A stretch of 51,190 nucleotides of DNA from Halanaerobiales bacterium (GTDB lineage: Bacteria; Bacillota; Halanaerobiia; Halanaerobiales; DTU029), in the NCBI GenBank assembly GCA_022360715.1, contig JAKSCG010000142.1:1-51190 (forward strand), read 5' to 3'. Below are positions 29,064 to 38,733 of this stretch, piece after piece (position 1 is the stretch's first letter; each line of letters opens with the position of its first letter). The notes beneath the pieces were generated by a model that saw nothing but the letters and a program-made list of their open reading frames with translations, had not been told where the DNA came from and searched no databases. A program made the position numbers and the translations under genes.

Positions 29064-29888
29064 CTATCCTTTCATCCCGGATAGTGTAACCCCTTGCACA
29101 AAATATTCCTGGGCTAAAAAGAACGCTATCAATACCGGTAAAACACTGATCACTGTACCGGCCATTAAAACAGCCCAGTCGGTCGAATACATCCCCTGCA
29201 TAAAGGCCAGTCCAAGCGGAACAGTCATCTTCGGGATTGAGTTAATAAATATTAACGGGCGGATAAAATCATTCCAACTCCCCATAAAAATAAATACCCC
29301 CAGGGTAGCAATAGCCGGTTTAGATAACGGCATAAAGATCCGATAGTAAACACCGAAGGGGGTACAACCATCGATCTTGGCCGCCTCAACCAGATCCTGT
29401 GGTATTGTCAGAAAAAACTGGCGCATTAGAAATGTGCCAAAGGCCGAAACCATACTGGGTACGATCAAAGAGTAATGGGTGTCAATCCAGCCAAAGGTAC
29501 GCATTAAGATAAAGGTGGGGATTAAGGTTACATGGTAGGGAACAATTAAGGTTCCCAGATAAAGAGCAAACAGGCTGTCCCGCCAAGGGAATTTCAACCG
29601 ACTAAAAGCAAAGCCGGCCATTGAACTGGTAAATAACTGCCCCAAAATTACCACCAGAGAGATCTTTAAGCTGTTTAAAAAAAACAGGCCAAAGGGAAAG
29701 CGCTCAAAAACCCTTAAGTAATTCTGCCAGAGCAATTTCTCTCCGAAGAGAGTCGGCGGAAAAACAAAGACCTCACTTAATGCTTTAAAAGAAGTGCTGA
29801 CCATCCAGATAAAAGGCATGATCATGGTCAAGGCGCCTAAGCCCAAGACTAAATACGATATGGTAATTAATTTAGTATTTTTCTTCAT
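29064..29888 (-). CDS. araQ: ABC sugar transporter permease, MalG/AraQ type
   Basis: Inner-membrane permease for arabinose or arabinooligosaccharides. 274 residues, six predicted helices, and the cytoplasmic EAA loop (LVEAAKIDGCTPFGVYYRIFMPLSKPAIATL, about 168-198), which couples to the ATPase. AAAGGGGGGAG precedes the ATG. It is 13 bases after the partner permease. No ATPase gene is present in the operon, as in Bacillus ara loci that use a shared MsmX-type ATPase. The symbol is by position and family; substrate assigned from context. Confidence 0.9.
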   Translation of the reverse strand: MKKNTKLITISYLVLGLGALTMIMPFIWMVSTSFKALSEVFVFPPTLFGEKLLWQNYLRVFERFPFGLFFLNSLKISLVVILGQLFTSSMAGFAFSRLKFPWRDSLFALYLGTLIVPYHVTLIPTFILMRTFGWIDTHYSLIVPSMVSAFGTFLMRQFFLTIPQDLVEAAKIDGCTPFGVYYRIFMPLSKPAIATLGVFIFMGSWNDFIRPLIFINSIPKMTVPLGLAFMQGMYSTDWAVLMAGTVISVLPVLIAFFLAQEYFVQGVTLSGMKG

Positions 29889-29901
29889 TGTTCTCCCCCC
29901 T

Positions 29902-30789
29902 TTAATAATAAATCACCCAGTTCTTTTGCCGTTTCAATTGAATTAGGGTCAGGATAAATACTAAGAAAAACAGGATATAGGCAATGGCACTGGCATAACC
30001 CATTCGAAAATATTGAAAGGCATTCTGGTATAAATAATGGACAAGCACTGAGGTCGAACGTCCGGGGCCGCCTTCTGTCATTACATAGATAATATCAAAA
30101 ACCTGGAATGAACTGATCACCGACATTATTACCACAAAAAAAGTCGTAGGTGAGAGTAAAGGTAAAGTTATCTTCCAAAACTTATTAAACCAATTTGCCC
30201 CGTCAATCTCAGCCGCTTCATAATAAGTTTTGGGGATCCCCTGTAAACCGGCCAGAAAAAGCAACATGTTGTAACCTAAACCTTTCCAGATACTCGTGAT
30301 AATAATCGCCGGCATAGCCCAGACCGTACTGGTCAGCCAGGAAGGACCATCAATCCCCAGCAAACTTAAAACATAGTTCAGCAAACCAAATTCCGGGTTA
30401 TAGATCCATTGCCAGACCACGGCCACGGCCACCGTTGAAGAAACAACCGGCAAAAAATATGCCCCCCGGTAAAATTTGACTCCCCGTATTTTCTGATTTA
30501 GAGCAATGGCCAGTAAAAGGGCAATAGCAATCCCGAGCGGTACTGTCCCTACTGAATAATAAAGGGTATTCCAGAAGACCTGAATAAAAATTTTATCCGA
30601 TAATAATTCAGTATAATTACCCAGACCTACCCAGCTGATATCTCCCAACAAATCCCATTGGGTAAAGCTTAAGCCAAATGAAGCCAGAATCGGAATCAAG
30701 ATAAAGAGCAGAAACCCGAGTAAGTTTGGCAATAAAAATACTAAAGCCCAAAAATTATCACAATAAATAATCCGCCGAAATCTTTCCAT
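29902..30789 (-). CDS. araP: ABC sugar transporter permease, MalF/AraP type
   Basis: Partner inner-membrane permease, 295 residues, six predicted helices starting about residue 13, EAA loop YYEAAEIDGANWFNKFWKITLPLLSP (about 186-213). AGAAAGGAG ahead of the ATG. A terminator-like stem-loop separates it from the solute-binding-protein gene upstream, which should lower permease expression relative to the binding protein. Confidence 0.9.
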   Translation of the reverse strand: MERFRRIIYCDNFWALVFLLPNLLGFLLFILIPILASFGLSFTQWDLLGDISWVGLGNYTELLSDKIFIQVFWNTLYYSVGTVPLGIAIALLLAIALNQKIRGVKFYRGAYFLPVVSSTVAVAVVWQWIYNPEFGLLNYVLSLLGIDGPSWLTSTVWAMPAIIITSIWKGLGYNMLLFLAGLQGIPKTYYEAAEIDGANWFNKFWKITLPLLSPTTFFVVIMSVISSFQVFDIIYVMTEGGPGRSTSVLVHYLYQNAFQYFRMGYASAIAYILFFLVFILTLIQLKRQKNWVIYY

Positions 30790-30805
30790 TTAACTCTCCT
30801 TTCTT

Positions 30806-30835
30806 GAAAAATCCCAGGGGGATAAACCCCCTGGG
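30806..30835 (-). terminator. Stem-loop between SBP and permease genes (partial terminator)
   Basis: Perfect 9-bp stem CCCAGGGGG / CCCCCTGGG with a 5-base loop, followed on the minus strand by ATTTTTC. Inside the operon it probably allows read-through and sets a high SBP-to-permease ratio. Confidence 0.75.
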
Positions 30836-30857
30836 TCGATAAAGGTTTACTTTAGCA

Positions 30858-32141
30858 TTATTTATTGAGAATCTTATTGACATCTTCAACAATCGTGGCT
30901 AAAACTCGCTCTAAAGGCTGGTTGTCATACCAATAATAATCAAGATTATCGTTGGTAATATCTTCAACCTTTTGGGTTAAAAATATATAGGGATAGGCTT
31001 GAATATCTTCGGAGAAATAAGTTAACATTTCCTCAAAATTGGCCGGATGGACACCTTCATTGAGCCATTGCTTAGCCCCTTCTTCCGTATACAATGACAT
31101 CCGGTTGGGCAACCACAGTCCGGCCCTAATTAAATTAAGCTGATACCACTCCGAAGACAAAAAACTAACCAGTTTCCAGGCTGCTTCCGGATGTTTAGTT
31201 CCTTTGTAAACAGAATGCAAGTGAGCAAAATCAGTTGTAGCCGGCTTGGCAAAGATCGGCAAGACCCCGATCCCTACCGGGAAATCCATCTGTGACAATT
31301 CCTGTAGGGCCCATGAACCATCGGCAATCATCGCCACCCGACCGGTCTGTAACATCTGGGCCGAATTCATCCCGATCTTTTCTAAGAAACTGGCTTCAGG
31401 AGCAACACCGTGTTTTGTCCGGAGTTCCAGGACACTCTGTAAGACTTCACGGACCTGAGCGTTATTCATCACACATTCGGTAAAATCGTTGTTAAATAAA
31501 CGGGCTTCATTGGAAAACAACAAGGAGACCAGTGGAAACATATATTCAAAACCATAGGCACCATATTGAACGGTTTTACCACCTTTTTGAATTGTCAATT
31601 TCTTGGCTGCTTGGACAAACTGCTCCCAGGTCCAGGCTTGGTCAGGGTCACTGGGCGGATAGGCCAACCCGGCCTGATCAAAAATATCTTTATTGTAATA
31701 AAGTTGTGGGACAACAATGCAACTACTTACCCCATAGATTTTGCCGTCTACTACCATTTTTTGGCGATCGCTGGGAACAAATTTATTTAGACTGTATTCC
31801 TGATCAAAGAAATTGGTTAAGTCAAGCAGGACTCTCCGGTTGACAAAATCACGATAAGACCTGGAACCGAGAAAAAATACATCAGGGGCAGCATTGCCGG
31901 CCATCATCGTCAATAATTTAGAATGGTAATCACCCGGTACCGGAGTGTATTCTACCTTGATCCCGGGATTATCGGCCATAAATCTCTCGAGACCCCGCCG
32001 CACACTCTCTGTTTCAAGCGGACTTGCCTCCCAACCCATAAACCTAATCGTCACCTGTTCTCCCGCCTTTACCACCATAGCACTAAAGACTACTCCCATT
32101 ATCAATATTAAGATCAAAAATAAAGAAATATTCTTTTTCAT
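30858..32141 (-). CDS. araN: ABC transporter solute-binding protein (arabinose/arabinooligosaccharide, AraN-like)
   Basis: Periplasmic binding protein delivering sugar to the permease pair. 427 residues: signal peptide about 1-26 (cleavage after VVKA), with no lipobox cysteine, then an extracellular binding fold (family 1) with APDVFFLGSRSYRDFV, GKIYGVSSCIVVPQLYYNKDIFD and GRVAMIADGSWALQEL. GAGGAGG precedes the ATG. Preceded by araR and followed by a stem-loop. Lack of a lipid anchor is unusual for a single-membrane Firmicute and fits a diderm envelope. Confidence 0.9.
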   Translation of the reverse strand: MKKNISLFLILILIMGVVFSAMVVKAGEQVTIRFMGWEASPLETESVRRGLERFMADNPGIKVEYTPVPGDYHSKLLTMMAGNAAPDVFFLGSRSYRDFVNRRVLLDLTNFFDQEYSLNKFVPSDRQKMVVDGKIYGVSSCIVVPQLYYNKDIFDQAGLAYPPSDPDQAWTWEQFVQAAKKLTIQKGGKTVQYGAYGFEYMFPLVSLLFSNEARLFNNDFTECVMNNAQVREVLQSVLELRTKHGVAPEASFLEKIGMNSAQMLQTGRVAMIADGSWALQELSQMDFPVGIGVLPIFAKPATTDFAHLHSVYKGTKHPEAAWKLVSFLSSEWYQLNLIRAGLWLPNRMSLYTEEGAKQWLNEGVHPANFEEMLTYFSEDIQAYPYIFLTQKVEDITNDNLDYYWYDNQPLERVLATIVEDVNKILNK

Positions 32142-32168
32142 CGCTACTTATCCTCCTCTATTAGTAAA

Positions 32169-33275
32169 TCATTTTTCAATTTTTAGAACCGTGTCCCGCT
32201 CTTTCAATATTGTAGGAATGGATATTTTGATCGGGTAGTCACGTTGGTAAGTTAAATGTTCAAGGATTAGTGTGGCTGCGACCTTCCCCAGTTCAACCTT
32301 CCTTACCGCCATCGTAGTTAACGGTGTCTTGATCTGGCTAGCCAGTTCAATATCATCAAATCCGATCATCGAAATATCTTGTGGTATGGCCAGGCCATAA
32401 TCTTTAACCGCATTGATTGCCCCGATCGCTAACAAATCTGAGGCGGCAAAAATAGCTGTCGGGCGAGGTTGTCTGTTCAGAAGTTTTACTGCACCGTTAT
32501 AGCCGTCTTCCAGGCGCCAACCACCGGATATCTGCAACCCTTGCTCGAGTGGCCGATTATGATGCTCCAGTGCCTGTAAATAACCTTTTTCCCGCATTTT
32601 CGAAGGGATCGACTCAGCCGGACCACCAATAAACCCGACTAGATGGTGTCCGGACTCAATTAAGTAACTAACGGCACTCTCGGCACCACCAATATTATCT
32701 ATCTCTACAATATCAATTACACTTGATATAATTGAAGGACTAACTAAAACTACCGGTAGCGGAACCTTAAGTAAAAAATTTAAAAACTCCTCATTATGAA
32801 GTTCGCCACAGACAATTCCATCGACATTATCAAAAACCTTCTCCAACTCCTGTTGATTAAAATTGTTTTCATTGATCGTTTTGATGATACAGTTATAATC
32901 ACTGGAAGAAGCAGTTATTTCAACGCCGATTAAGACTTTGGGATAAAATACATCATCTTTGACTGCTGAGACCGAACTCTCGATATTACTGTGAACACAA
33001 CGCAAAAACAGGATATTACCGGTTTTTTCTCTAACTTTAATTTCCTTGTCTGTGACGAAAGTTCCTTTACCAGATTTACGGCATAAAATGCCTTCTGCTT
33101 GCAGTTCATCGATCGCTTTCCTGATTGTGGTTCTGCTAACTGAATAAATCTCACATAACTCTCTTTCAGAAGGGATTTTATCGTCAGGTCGATAGACATT
33201 TTCTTTAATTTTATTGATAATTTTCTGCTTGATCTGTTGGTAGTATGAGATCGAAGTACCCCGTTGGATTGCCAT
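32169..33275 (-). CDS. araR: AraR-type arabinose repressor (GntR HTH + LacI effector domain)
   Basis: 368 residues with the chimeric architecture of Bacillus AraR. An N-terminal GntR winged helix (about 8-78; DDKIPSERELCEIYSVSRTTIRKAIDELQAEGIL) is fused to a LacI/GalR-like sugar-binding domain (about 90-365; GIVCGELHNEEF, LVGFIGGPAESIPS, ISMIGFDDIELAS). The start is the ATG at 33275 with AAGGAG upstream; the GTG four codons earlier abuts the RBS. It is the first gene of the nine-gene ara operon, so repression through operators in the leader would be autoregulatory. L-arabinose is the expected inducer by analogy. Confidence 0.92.
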   Translation of the reverse strand: MAIQRGTSISYYQQIKQKIINKIKENVYRPDDKIPSERELCEIYSVSRTTIRKAIDELQAEGILCRKSGKGTFVTDKEIKVREKTGNILFLRCVHSNIESSVSAVKDDVFYPKVLIGVEITASSSDYNCIIKTINENNFNQQELEKVFDNVDGIVCGELHNEEFLNFLLKVPLPVVLVSPSIISSVIDIVEIDNIGGAESAVSYLIESGHHLVGFIGGPAESIPSKMREKGYLQALEHHNRPLEQGLQISGGWRLEDGYNGAVKLLNRQPRPTAIFAASDLLAIGAINAVKDYGLAIPQDISMIGFDDIELASQIKTPLTTMAVRKVELGKVAATLILEHLTYQRDYPIKISIPTILKERDTVLKIEK

Positions 33276-33433
33276 TTCTTTGACCACTCCTTCTGAAATT
33301 AGTTAATAGACACAACAAGTTAACTTTAGTTCTTAGTTTAATTTCTACCAAATCCTCCGATATTCCTTTTTCTTATTCCAATGTTATCTTTATTTTGCCG
33401 CTCAACCACCCCCTGTTTTTGGGATTAATATAA

Positions 33434-33454
33434 TATTGGTTATTACCAGTTATT
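33434..33454. promoter_or_regulatory. Distal araR operator candidate
   Basis: TATTGGTTATTACCAGTTATT repeats the proximal operator sequence with four differences and keeps the TGGT...ACCA palindrome. It lies 131 bases downstream inside the araR leader and could support DNA looping. Confidence 0.5.
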
Positions 33455-33564
33455 TGCGTTTATTTAGCAATTTTATCCCTTTTATTAGTTGATTTATCCT
33501 TTATTTTTTATTTTTATAAATATTTATTCGTTTTAAGACCGATTATTTTAAATTTAACTAAAGA

Positions 33565-33585
33565 TATTGGTAACTACCAGTTACT
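33565..33585. promoter_or_regulatory. Proximal araR operator candidate
   Basis: TATTGGTAACTACCAGTTACT contains two overlapping palindromes, TGGTA-AC-TACCA and TAACT-ACC-AGTTA. It starts four bases after the -10 box, covering the expected transcription start. Confidence 0.6.
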
Positions 33586-33588
33586 TTT

Positions 33589-33617
33589 ATCATACACCAT
33601 TCTGATTAACTAGTCAA
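33589..33617 (-). promoter_or_regulatory. Sigma-A promoter of the ara operon
   Basis: Minus-strand -35 TTGACT (33617-33612), exactly 17 bases, -10 TATGAT (33594-33589). It leaves a leader of about 300 bases before araR. Apart from the operators, the promoter, the inverted repeat at 33625-33654 and the glpK terminator, the 33276-33729 gap is featureless AT-rich DNA. Confidence 0.75.
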
Positions 33618-33624
33618 GGATAAT

Positions 33625-33654
33625 TTGCAATTTAGATAAAATTACAAATTGCAA
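33625..33654. repeat. Inverted repeat upstream of the ara promoter
   Basis: TTGCAATTT and AAATTGCAA, 9-bp perfect arms separated by 12 bases, just upstream of the -35 box. It may be a binding site for a second regulator. Confidence 0.5.
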
Positions 33655-33656
33655 TA

Positions 33657-33683
33657 CAAAAATGGCGCTTGCCAGGCGCCATT
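33657..33683 (-). terminator. Terminator of glpK
   Basis: AATGGCGC / GCGCCATT 8-bp stem, followed on the minus strand by TTTTTG, about 45 bases past the glpK stop. It insulates the ara promoter. Confidence 0.85.
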
Positions 33684-33729
33684 ATTTGATGCAAAAAAAT
33701 ATAAAATTTTTCTTGATTACCGGCCCGGT

Positions 33730-35241
<1,512 letters not shown>

Positions 35242-35334
35242 TTAAATATACTACTATATATAATTAGACAGCCTGAACAAAATACCTTTAAACTCAGGTA
35301 TCCGAGATCAACATAAAAATCCAACAACAACAAA

Positions 35335-35362
35335 AAATGGCCCTTTCTGTTAGGTGCCATTT
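35335..35362 (-). terminator. Terminator of the larA-containing operon
   Basis: AAATGGC / GCCATTT stem with a 14-base loop followed on the minus strand by TTTTTTG, shortly after the larA-like stop. Confidence 0.7.
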
Positions 35363-35384
35363 AATCAACCTCGTTTATATTAAT

Positions 35385-36674
35385 TTACTGATTTAATACC
35401 GGAATTACAAAAGGTGCATAGGGGAGAACGATTATATTGGGATGATGACTATGATCGGTATATTGCTTAATAGTTTCATCGAGCGCAGGCTGGAGTTCAG
35501 GGTAATAGTTTATCCCCATCTTGGCAAACAATTGCCGATGCTTTTCCTCTGATACAACGCTAATTCTGTACTTCTGCTCTCCCTCCAAATAAATCTGTAG
35601 AGCCGCCCTTTCGCTATATTTTGCATCATCCTTTATCAACTCCTGCCAGATTACTTCTCTTTCCGTATTAGACATTACCTCATAAAAATCACCATCACTA
35701 ACTCCCTGGCAAGCTGAACCGGCCACAATAATCGTTGCCCCCGGTTTGATAACTGGATCTTTAACCCGATACGGTGCCGAAATAGAGTTTAACATCTGGT
35801 AAAAGTTAATATCAACCGGGGCCGGTGTTCCACAAATACAGATCTCACTTCTTTCCGTCACCTCCATTCGGGCTATTTTATCAAGGGACCGGACCCCCGC
35901 TCGATGGGCTTTAATTGCATCCCCTACTACCAGATCGATCACCTCTTCTTGATAATTGAGCACAACATTGACCATCGTTGTATCACCCAATTTAGGTAAA
36001 ACCTCTTCGATATCTGCCCGGATCGGGTTGCCATTAATCAAGCCCAGACCTGAATTAGGATGGGATACGTACCGATAACTATGATTAGCTAAAATAGTAG
36101 CGAGCCCACAGACCCCAGGTAAAATTGACTTTCCTCCGCCGGAATAACCAGCCTGATTATGGGGTTTGATCATCCCGGTTAAGATTCGAAGATCGGCTTG
36201 ATATACCTTTTTATTAAGCAGGAGCGGAGTTCCAAAAGAGGTTTTCCCTAAATCAACTAAACCCTTTTTCGCAATCGGGTCATGATTCTCGATGTGATAA
36301 GTACTAACGATCTCTGGACCTAACAGCTCGTTTATCTCTTGGTAACTTAACTTTTTATGCGCCCCGGTAGCAATAACGATCGTTACATGGTGAGCGGGGA
36401 CACCTTGCCCTTTGATTAAGGCTAAAATCGGTTTTAACATTATTTTGGTCGGGGTGGGTCTGGTCTGGTCATCAATGATAATCACGAGCTTGTCTGTCGG
36501 TTTTATTCGTTGTTTAAGGGGAGCCTGACCCAGTGGTTTTTTTAAAGCCGCTGTGATAACATGCTCCAGCTCAGTTATTAATCTCCCCCGTTTCGGCTGC
36601 ATAATATCGACAATTCGTCCCCCGGTGAGCTTGGCTATTTTTTCGCTGTGGCCGTAAGCAACTTTAATATCCAC
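35385..36674 (-). CDS. LarA-family nickel-dependent 2-hydroxyacid racemase/epimerase
   Basis: 429 residues. The LarA catalytic set is present at positions shifted by exactly two relative to Lactiplantibacillus LarA: H106 (GAHKKLS), H172 (KPHNQAGYSGG), K182 (GGGKSILPG, the lysine that carries the nickel-pincer nucleotide) and H198 (ANHS). DDQTRPTP (68-75) is the family signature. GTG start with AAGGGTGAG upstream. It is the last gene of an operon with a dehydrogenase, a KDGal-kinase-like protein, an aldolase and a TRAP transporter. That context suggests C2 epimerisation of an aldonate or other 2-hydroxyacid rather than lactate racemisation. The cofactor genes larB, larC and larE are not in the window. 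Confidence 0.9.
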   Translation of the reverse strand: MDIKVAYGHSEKIAKLTGGRIVDIMQPKRGRLITELEHVITAALKKPLGQAPLKQRIKPTDKLVIIIDDQTRPTPTKIMLKPILALIKGQGVPAHHVTIVIATGAHKKLSYQEINELLGPEIVSTYHIENHDPIAKKGLVDLGKTSFGTPLLLNKKVYQADLRILTGMIKPHNQAGYSGGGKSILPGVCGLATILANHSYRYVSHPNSGLGLINGNPIRADIEEVLPKLGDTTMVNVVLNYQEEVIDLVVGDAIKAHRAGVRSLDKIARMEVTERSEICICGTPAPVDINFYQMLNSISAPYRVKDPVIKPGATIIVAGSACQGVSDGDFYEVMSNTEREVIWQELIKDDAKYSERAALQIYLEGEQKYRISVVSEEKHRQLFAKMGINYYPELQPALDETIKQYTDHSHHPNIIVLPYAPFVIPVLNQ

Positions 36675-36685
36675 TCAACTCACCC

Positions 36686-37648
36686 TTATTTGTTAACACA
36701 ATAGTCAACTGTCTCACCCAGTAAGGCTTTTTTCACCTGAATCGCTACTTTCCGCTGGAGTTCAGCAATCGAATCTACCGAATACCATCCCATATGTGGT
36801 GTAATCACTACATTTTCAAATCTAAATAACGGATGGTCTTCAGTTCCTACTTCTTCTGTTAAGACATCAAGGCCGGCCCCGGCCAGTTTGCCGCTTTCCA
36901 GGGCCTCTACCAGGTCTTCTTCCTTGACTAAAGCCCCGCGGGCGGTATTAATAAAAAACGAACCGTCTTTCATCATTTTAAAGACATTTTGATTAAACAT
37001 ATGCTTGGTTTCTGCTGTTGCCGGAGAATGGACGGAAACGATATCCGATTTTTGCAGCAATTCCTCCAAGGAAACAAATTTAACCCAGGGATAATTGGCT
37101 TGCTCTTGATAATAGGGATCATAAACAAATATATTCTTAAAGTTGAAGGCTTTAACCATCTCTACTAACAACTGGGCAATCTTTCCGAAGGCGACCAACC
37201 CCAGGTTCATGTTCGATAATCTTAACAGGGGTTCGGCCTTTTGATAACTCCACTGACCCGCCCTGACCCCCTGGTTCATCGGAATTACTTTTCTAACCAC
37301 ACTGAGTAAGAGGGCCAGGGTCTGAGTTGCCACCTCTTCCAGGCAGTAGTCAGGCACATTAGCGACCATAATACCGTGTTCAGTTGCGGCTTCAAGATCA
37401 ATAATATCAAGTCCGATCGCATATCTGACTATTATCTGGCAGTTAACCAGTGACTCAATTACCTTCCGGGTAATCGGAACAAACTGGGTAATAATAGCAT
37501 CCGCATCCCGGGCATATTTGATCAGAGCTTCTTCGGTCTTACACTTACCGTTACCGTCAATAATTGCAATCGCTGTATCTTTAAAAACATCGTGCTCCTG
37601 TTTTAAGTCAGGATAATAATAATCAGTAATTAATACTTGATAAGACAA
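36686..37648 (-). CDS. D-2-hydroxyacid dehydrogenase (NAD) family protein
   Basis: 320 residues from the TTG at 37648 (GGGAG eight bases upstream); the GTG at 37657 overlaps the RBS. Catalytic triad by family: Arg in VRYAIGLD, Glu in DVLTEEVG, His in TPHMGWYS; the conserved NTARGALVKEEDLVEAL helix is present. The Rossmann glycine loop is unusual, reading LGLVAFGKIAQ instead of GxxGxGxIG, so two of the three glycines are alanine. It reduces a 2-oxoacid or oxidises a 2-hydroxyacid; phosphoglycerate, glyoxylate and aldonate 2-oxo forms are all possible. It sits between larA-like and dgoK-like genes, abutting the latter. Confidence 0.85.
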   Translation of the reverse strand: MSYQVLITDYYYPDLKQEHDVFKDTAIAIIDGNGKCKTEEALIKYARDADAIITQFVPITRKVIESLVNCQIIVRYAIGLDIIDLEAATEHGIMVANVPDYCLEEVATQTLALLLSVVRKVIPMNQGVRAGQWSYQKAEPLLRLSNMNLGLVAFGKIAQLLVEMVKAFNFKNIFVYDPYYQEQANYPWVKFVSLEELLQKSDIVSVHSPATAETKHMFNQNVFKMMKDGSFFINTARGALVKEEDLVEALESGKLAGAGLDVLTEEVGTEDHPLFRFENVVITPHMGWYSVDSIAELQRKVAIQVKKALLGETVDYCVNK

Positions 37649-37649
37649 A

Positions 37650-38684
37650 TTAAACACTCCCTTTCAAATAACCGTTTTTCCTGGCAATCATAATGGCCCC
37701 GGCAATACTTAGCTGGTCAATTTCCTCTTTATGATCAATGGTAATAATCCGGGTGATGTTATAGTATTTTTTCAAGAGATAACTCATAATTCGACACCTG
37801 ATCTGATGACCTACCAGCACAAAACTACTGTCGGACGAAAATCTCAGATCTTTAAACTCACCCAAGGCCCTTAAATCTTCGGAAACAATCGCTGCTTCGA
37901 CAAATAGTTTGCGCTCATACCAGTTGGTATTGATTAATACTTCCATAAACCTCGGCATCAATAGTGTTCTGAGAAAACCGGCATGTCGAACCGAATCATA
38001 AGCAGTATCAATTATTTCTTGATTTAAGTAGTCTTTGACCTCAGCCGGGCCGTTTGCCTGGATTGATTTACCGATAAAGGTCTCCTTTTTAACTGCTTCA
38101 TAGGTTTGTCCGCTTAAAGTGGTTATACTACCGCATATCTCCTGTTCTTTATTTAAGTGAATAAATTTAGTATGGGAACTTAAAACTACCATATTAAGGG
38201 GCAGTTCCAATTCCGGATATAAAGACAACAAGCCGACAACCTGTGTTTCCTCTCCGCGCATAAAATCGATCTTCCTGATATCACGATAGGTCGTTTCGGC
38301 CGGAAAATAGTTCTTAACCCCCCTGATAAAAAGCAACGGTAAATCTATCGGAAAAACCCCCTGGTCATTCACTTCTTTTACACCTTCGGCCAGCTCTTCA
38401 ATCCCTACCGGTGCCCATAAATGAGGAATCTCCAGCAATCCGATCTCCGAAGTTATCATTCCGGAAGTTATCGCAAATTTAATTTGCTCAATCGTTAACC
38501 CGGTTCGGGCAACTGTATCCAGTAAAACCTCTTTTAAGCCCTCTTTCAGGACTTGGTTACTTCCGTTAATCGCAGTATCTTTTACTCCCACTTTCTTTTC
38601 CCCTTTGTTTATTACCCTGAAGTTATGATCAAGGATATAAATCCTGGAGTTAGTTGTTCCACAGTCAATTGTCGCAAAGTACAA
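37650..38684 (-). CDS. dgoK: 2-dehydro-3-deoxygalactonokinase family protein
   Basis: Predicted to phosphorylate a 2-keto-3-deoxy sugar acid at O6, as in the De Ley-Doudoroff route. 344 residues (DgoK of E. coli is slightly shorter). It has the ASKHA phosphate loop IDCGTTNSRIYILD at the N-terminus, SGMITSEIGLLEIPH, FMRGEETQVVGLL and the LSSHTKFIHL segment characteristic of DgoK. TTG start at 38684 with GGGGGGG nine bases upstream. It lies between the aldolase and the dehydrogenase genes. Substrate identity (KDGal, KDG or a pentonate analogue) is inferred only from family and neighbours. Confidence 0.88.
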   Translation of the reverse strand: MYFATIDCGTTNSRIYILDHNFRVINKGEKKVGVKDTAINGSNQVLKEGLKEVLLDTVARTGLTIEQIKFAITSGMITSEIGLLEIPHLWAPVGIEELAEGVKEVNDQGVFPIDLPLLFIRGVKNYFPAETTYRDIRKIDFMRGEETQVVGLLSLYPELELPLNMVVLSSHTKFIHLNKEQEICGSITTLSGQTYEAVKKETFIGKSIQANGPAEVKDYLNQEIIDTAYDSVRHAGFLRTLLMPRFMEVLINTNWYERKLFVEAAIVSEDLRALGEFKDLRFSSDSSFVLVGHQIRCRIMSYLLKKYYNITRIITIDHKEEIDQLSIAGAIMIARKNGYLKGSV

Positions 38685-38733
38685 TTTCTGATCCCCCCCT
38701 ATTTGACTGAACTAGCTTATCCGGCAGCTGGAA

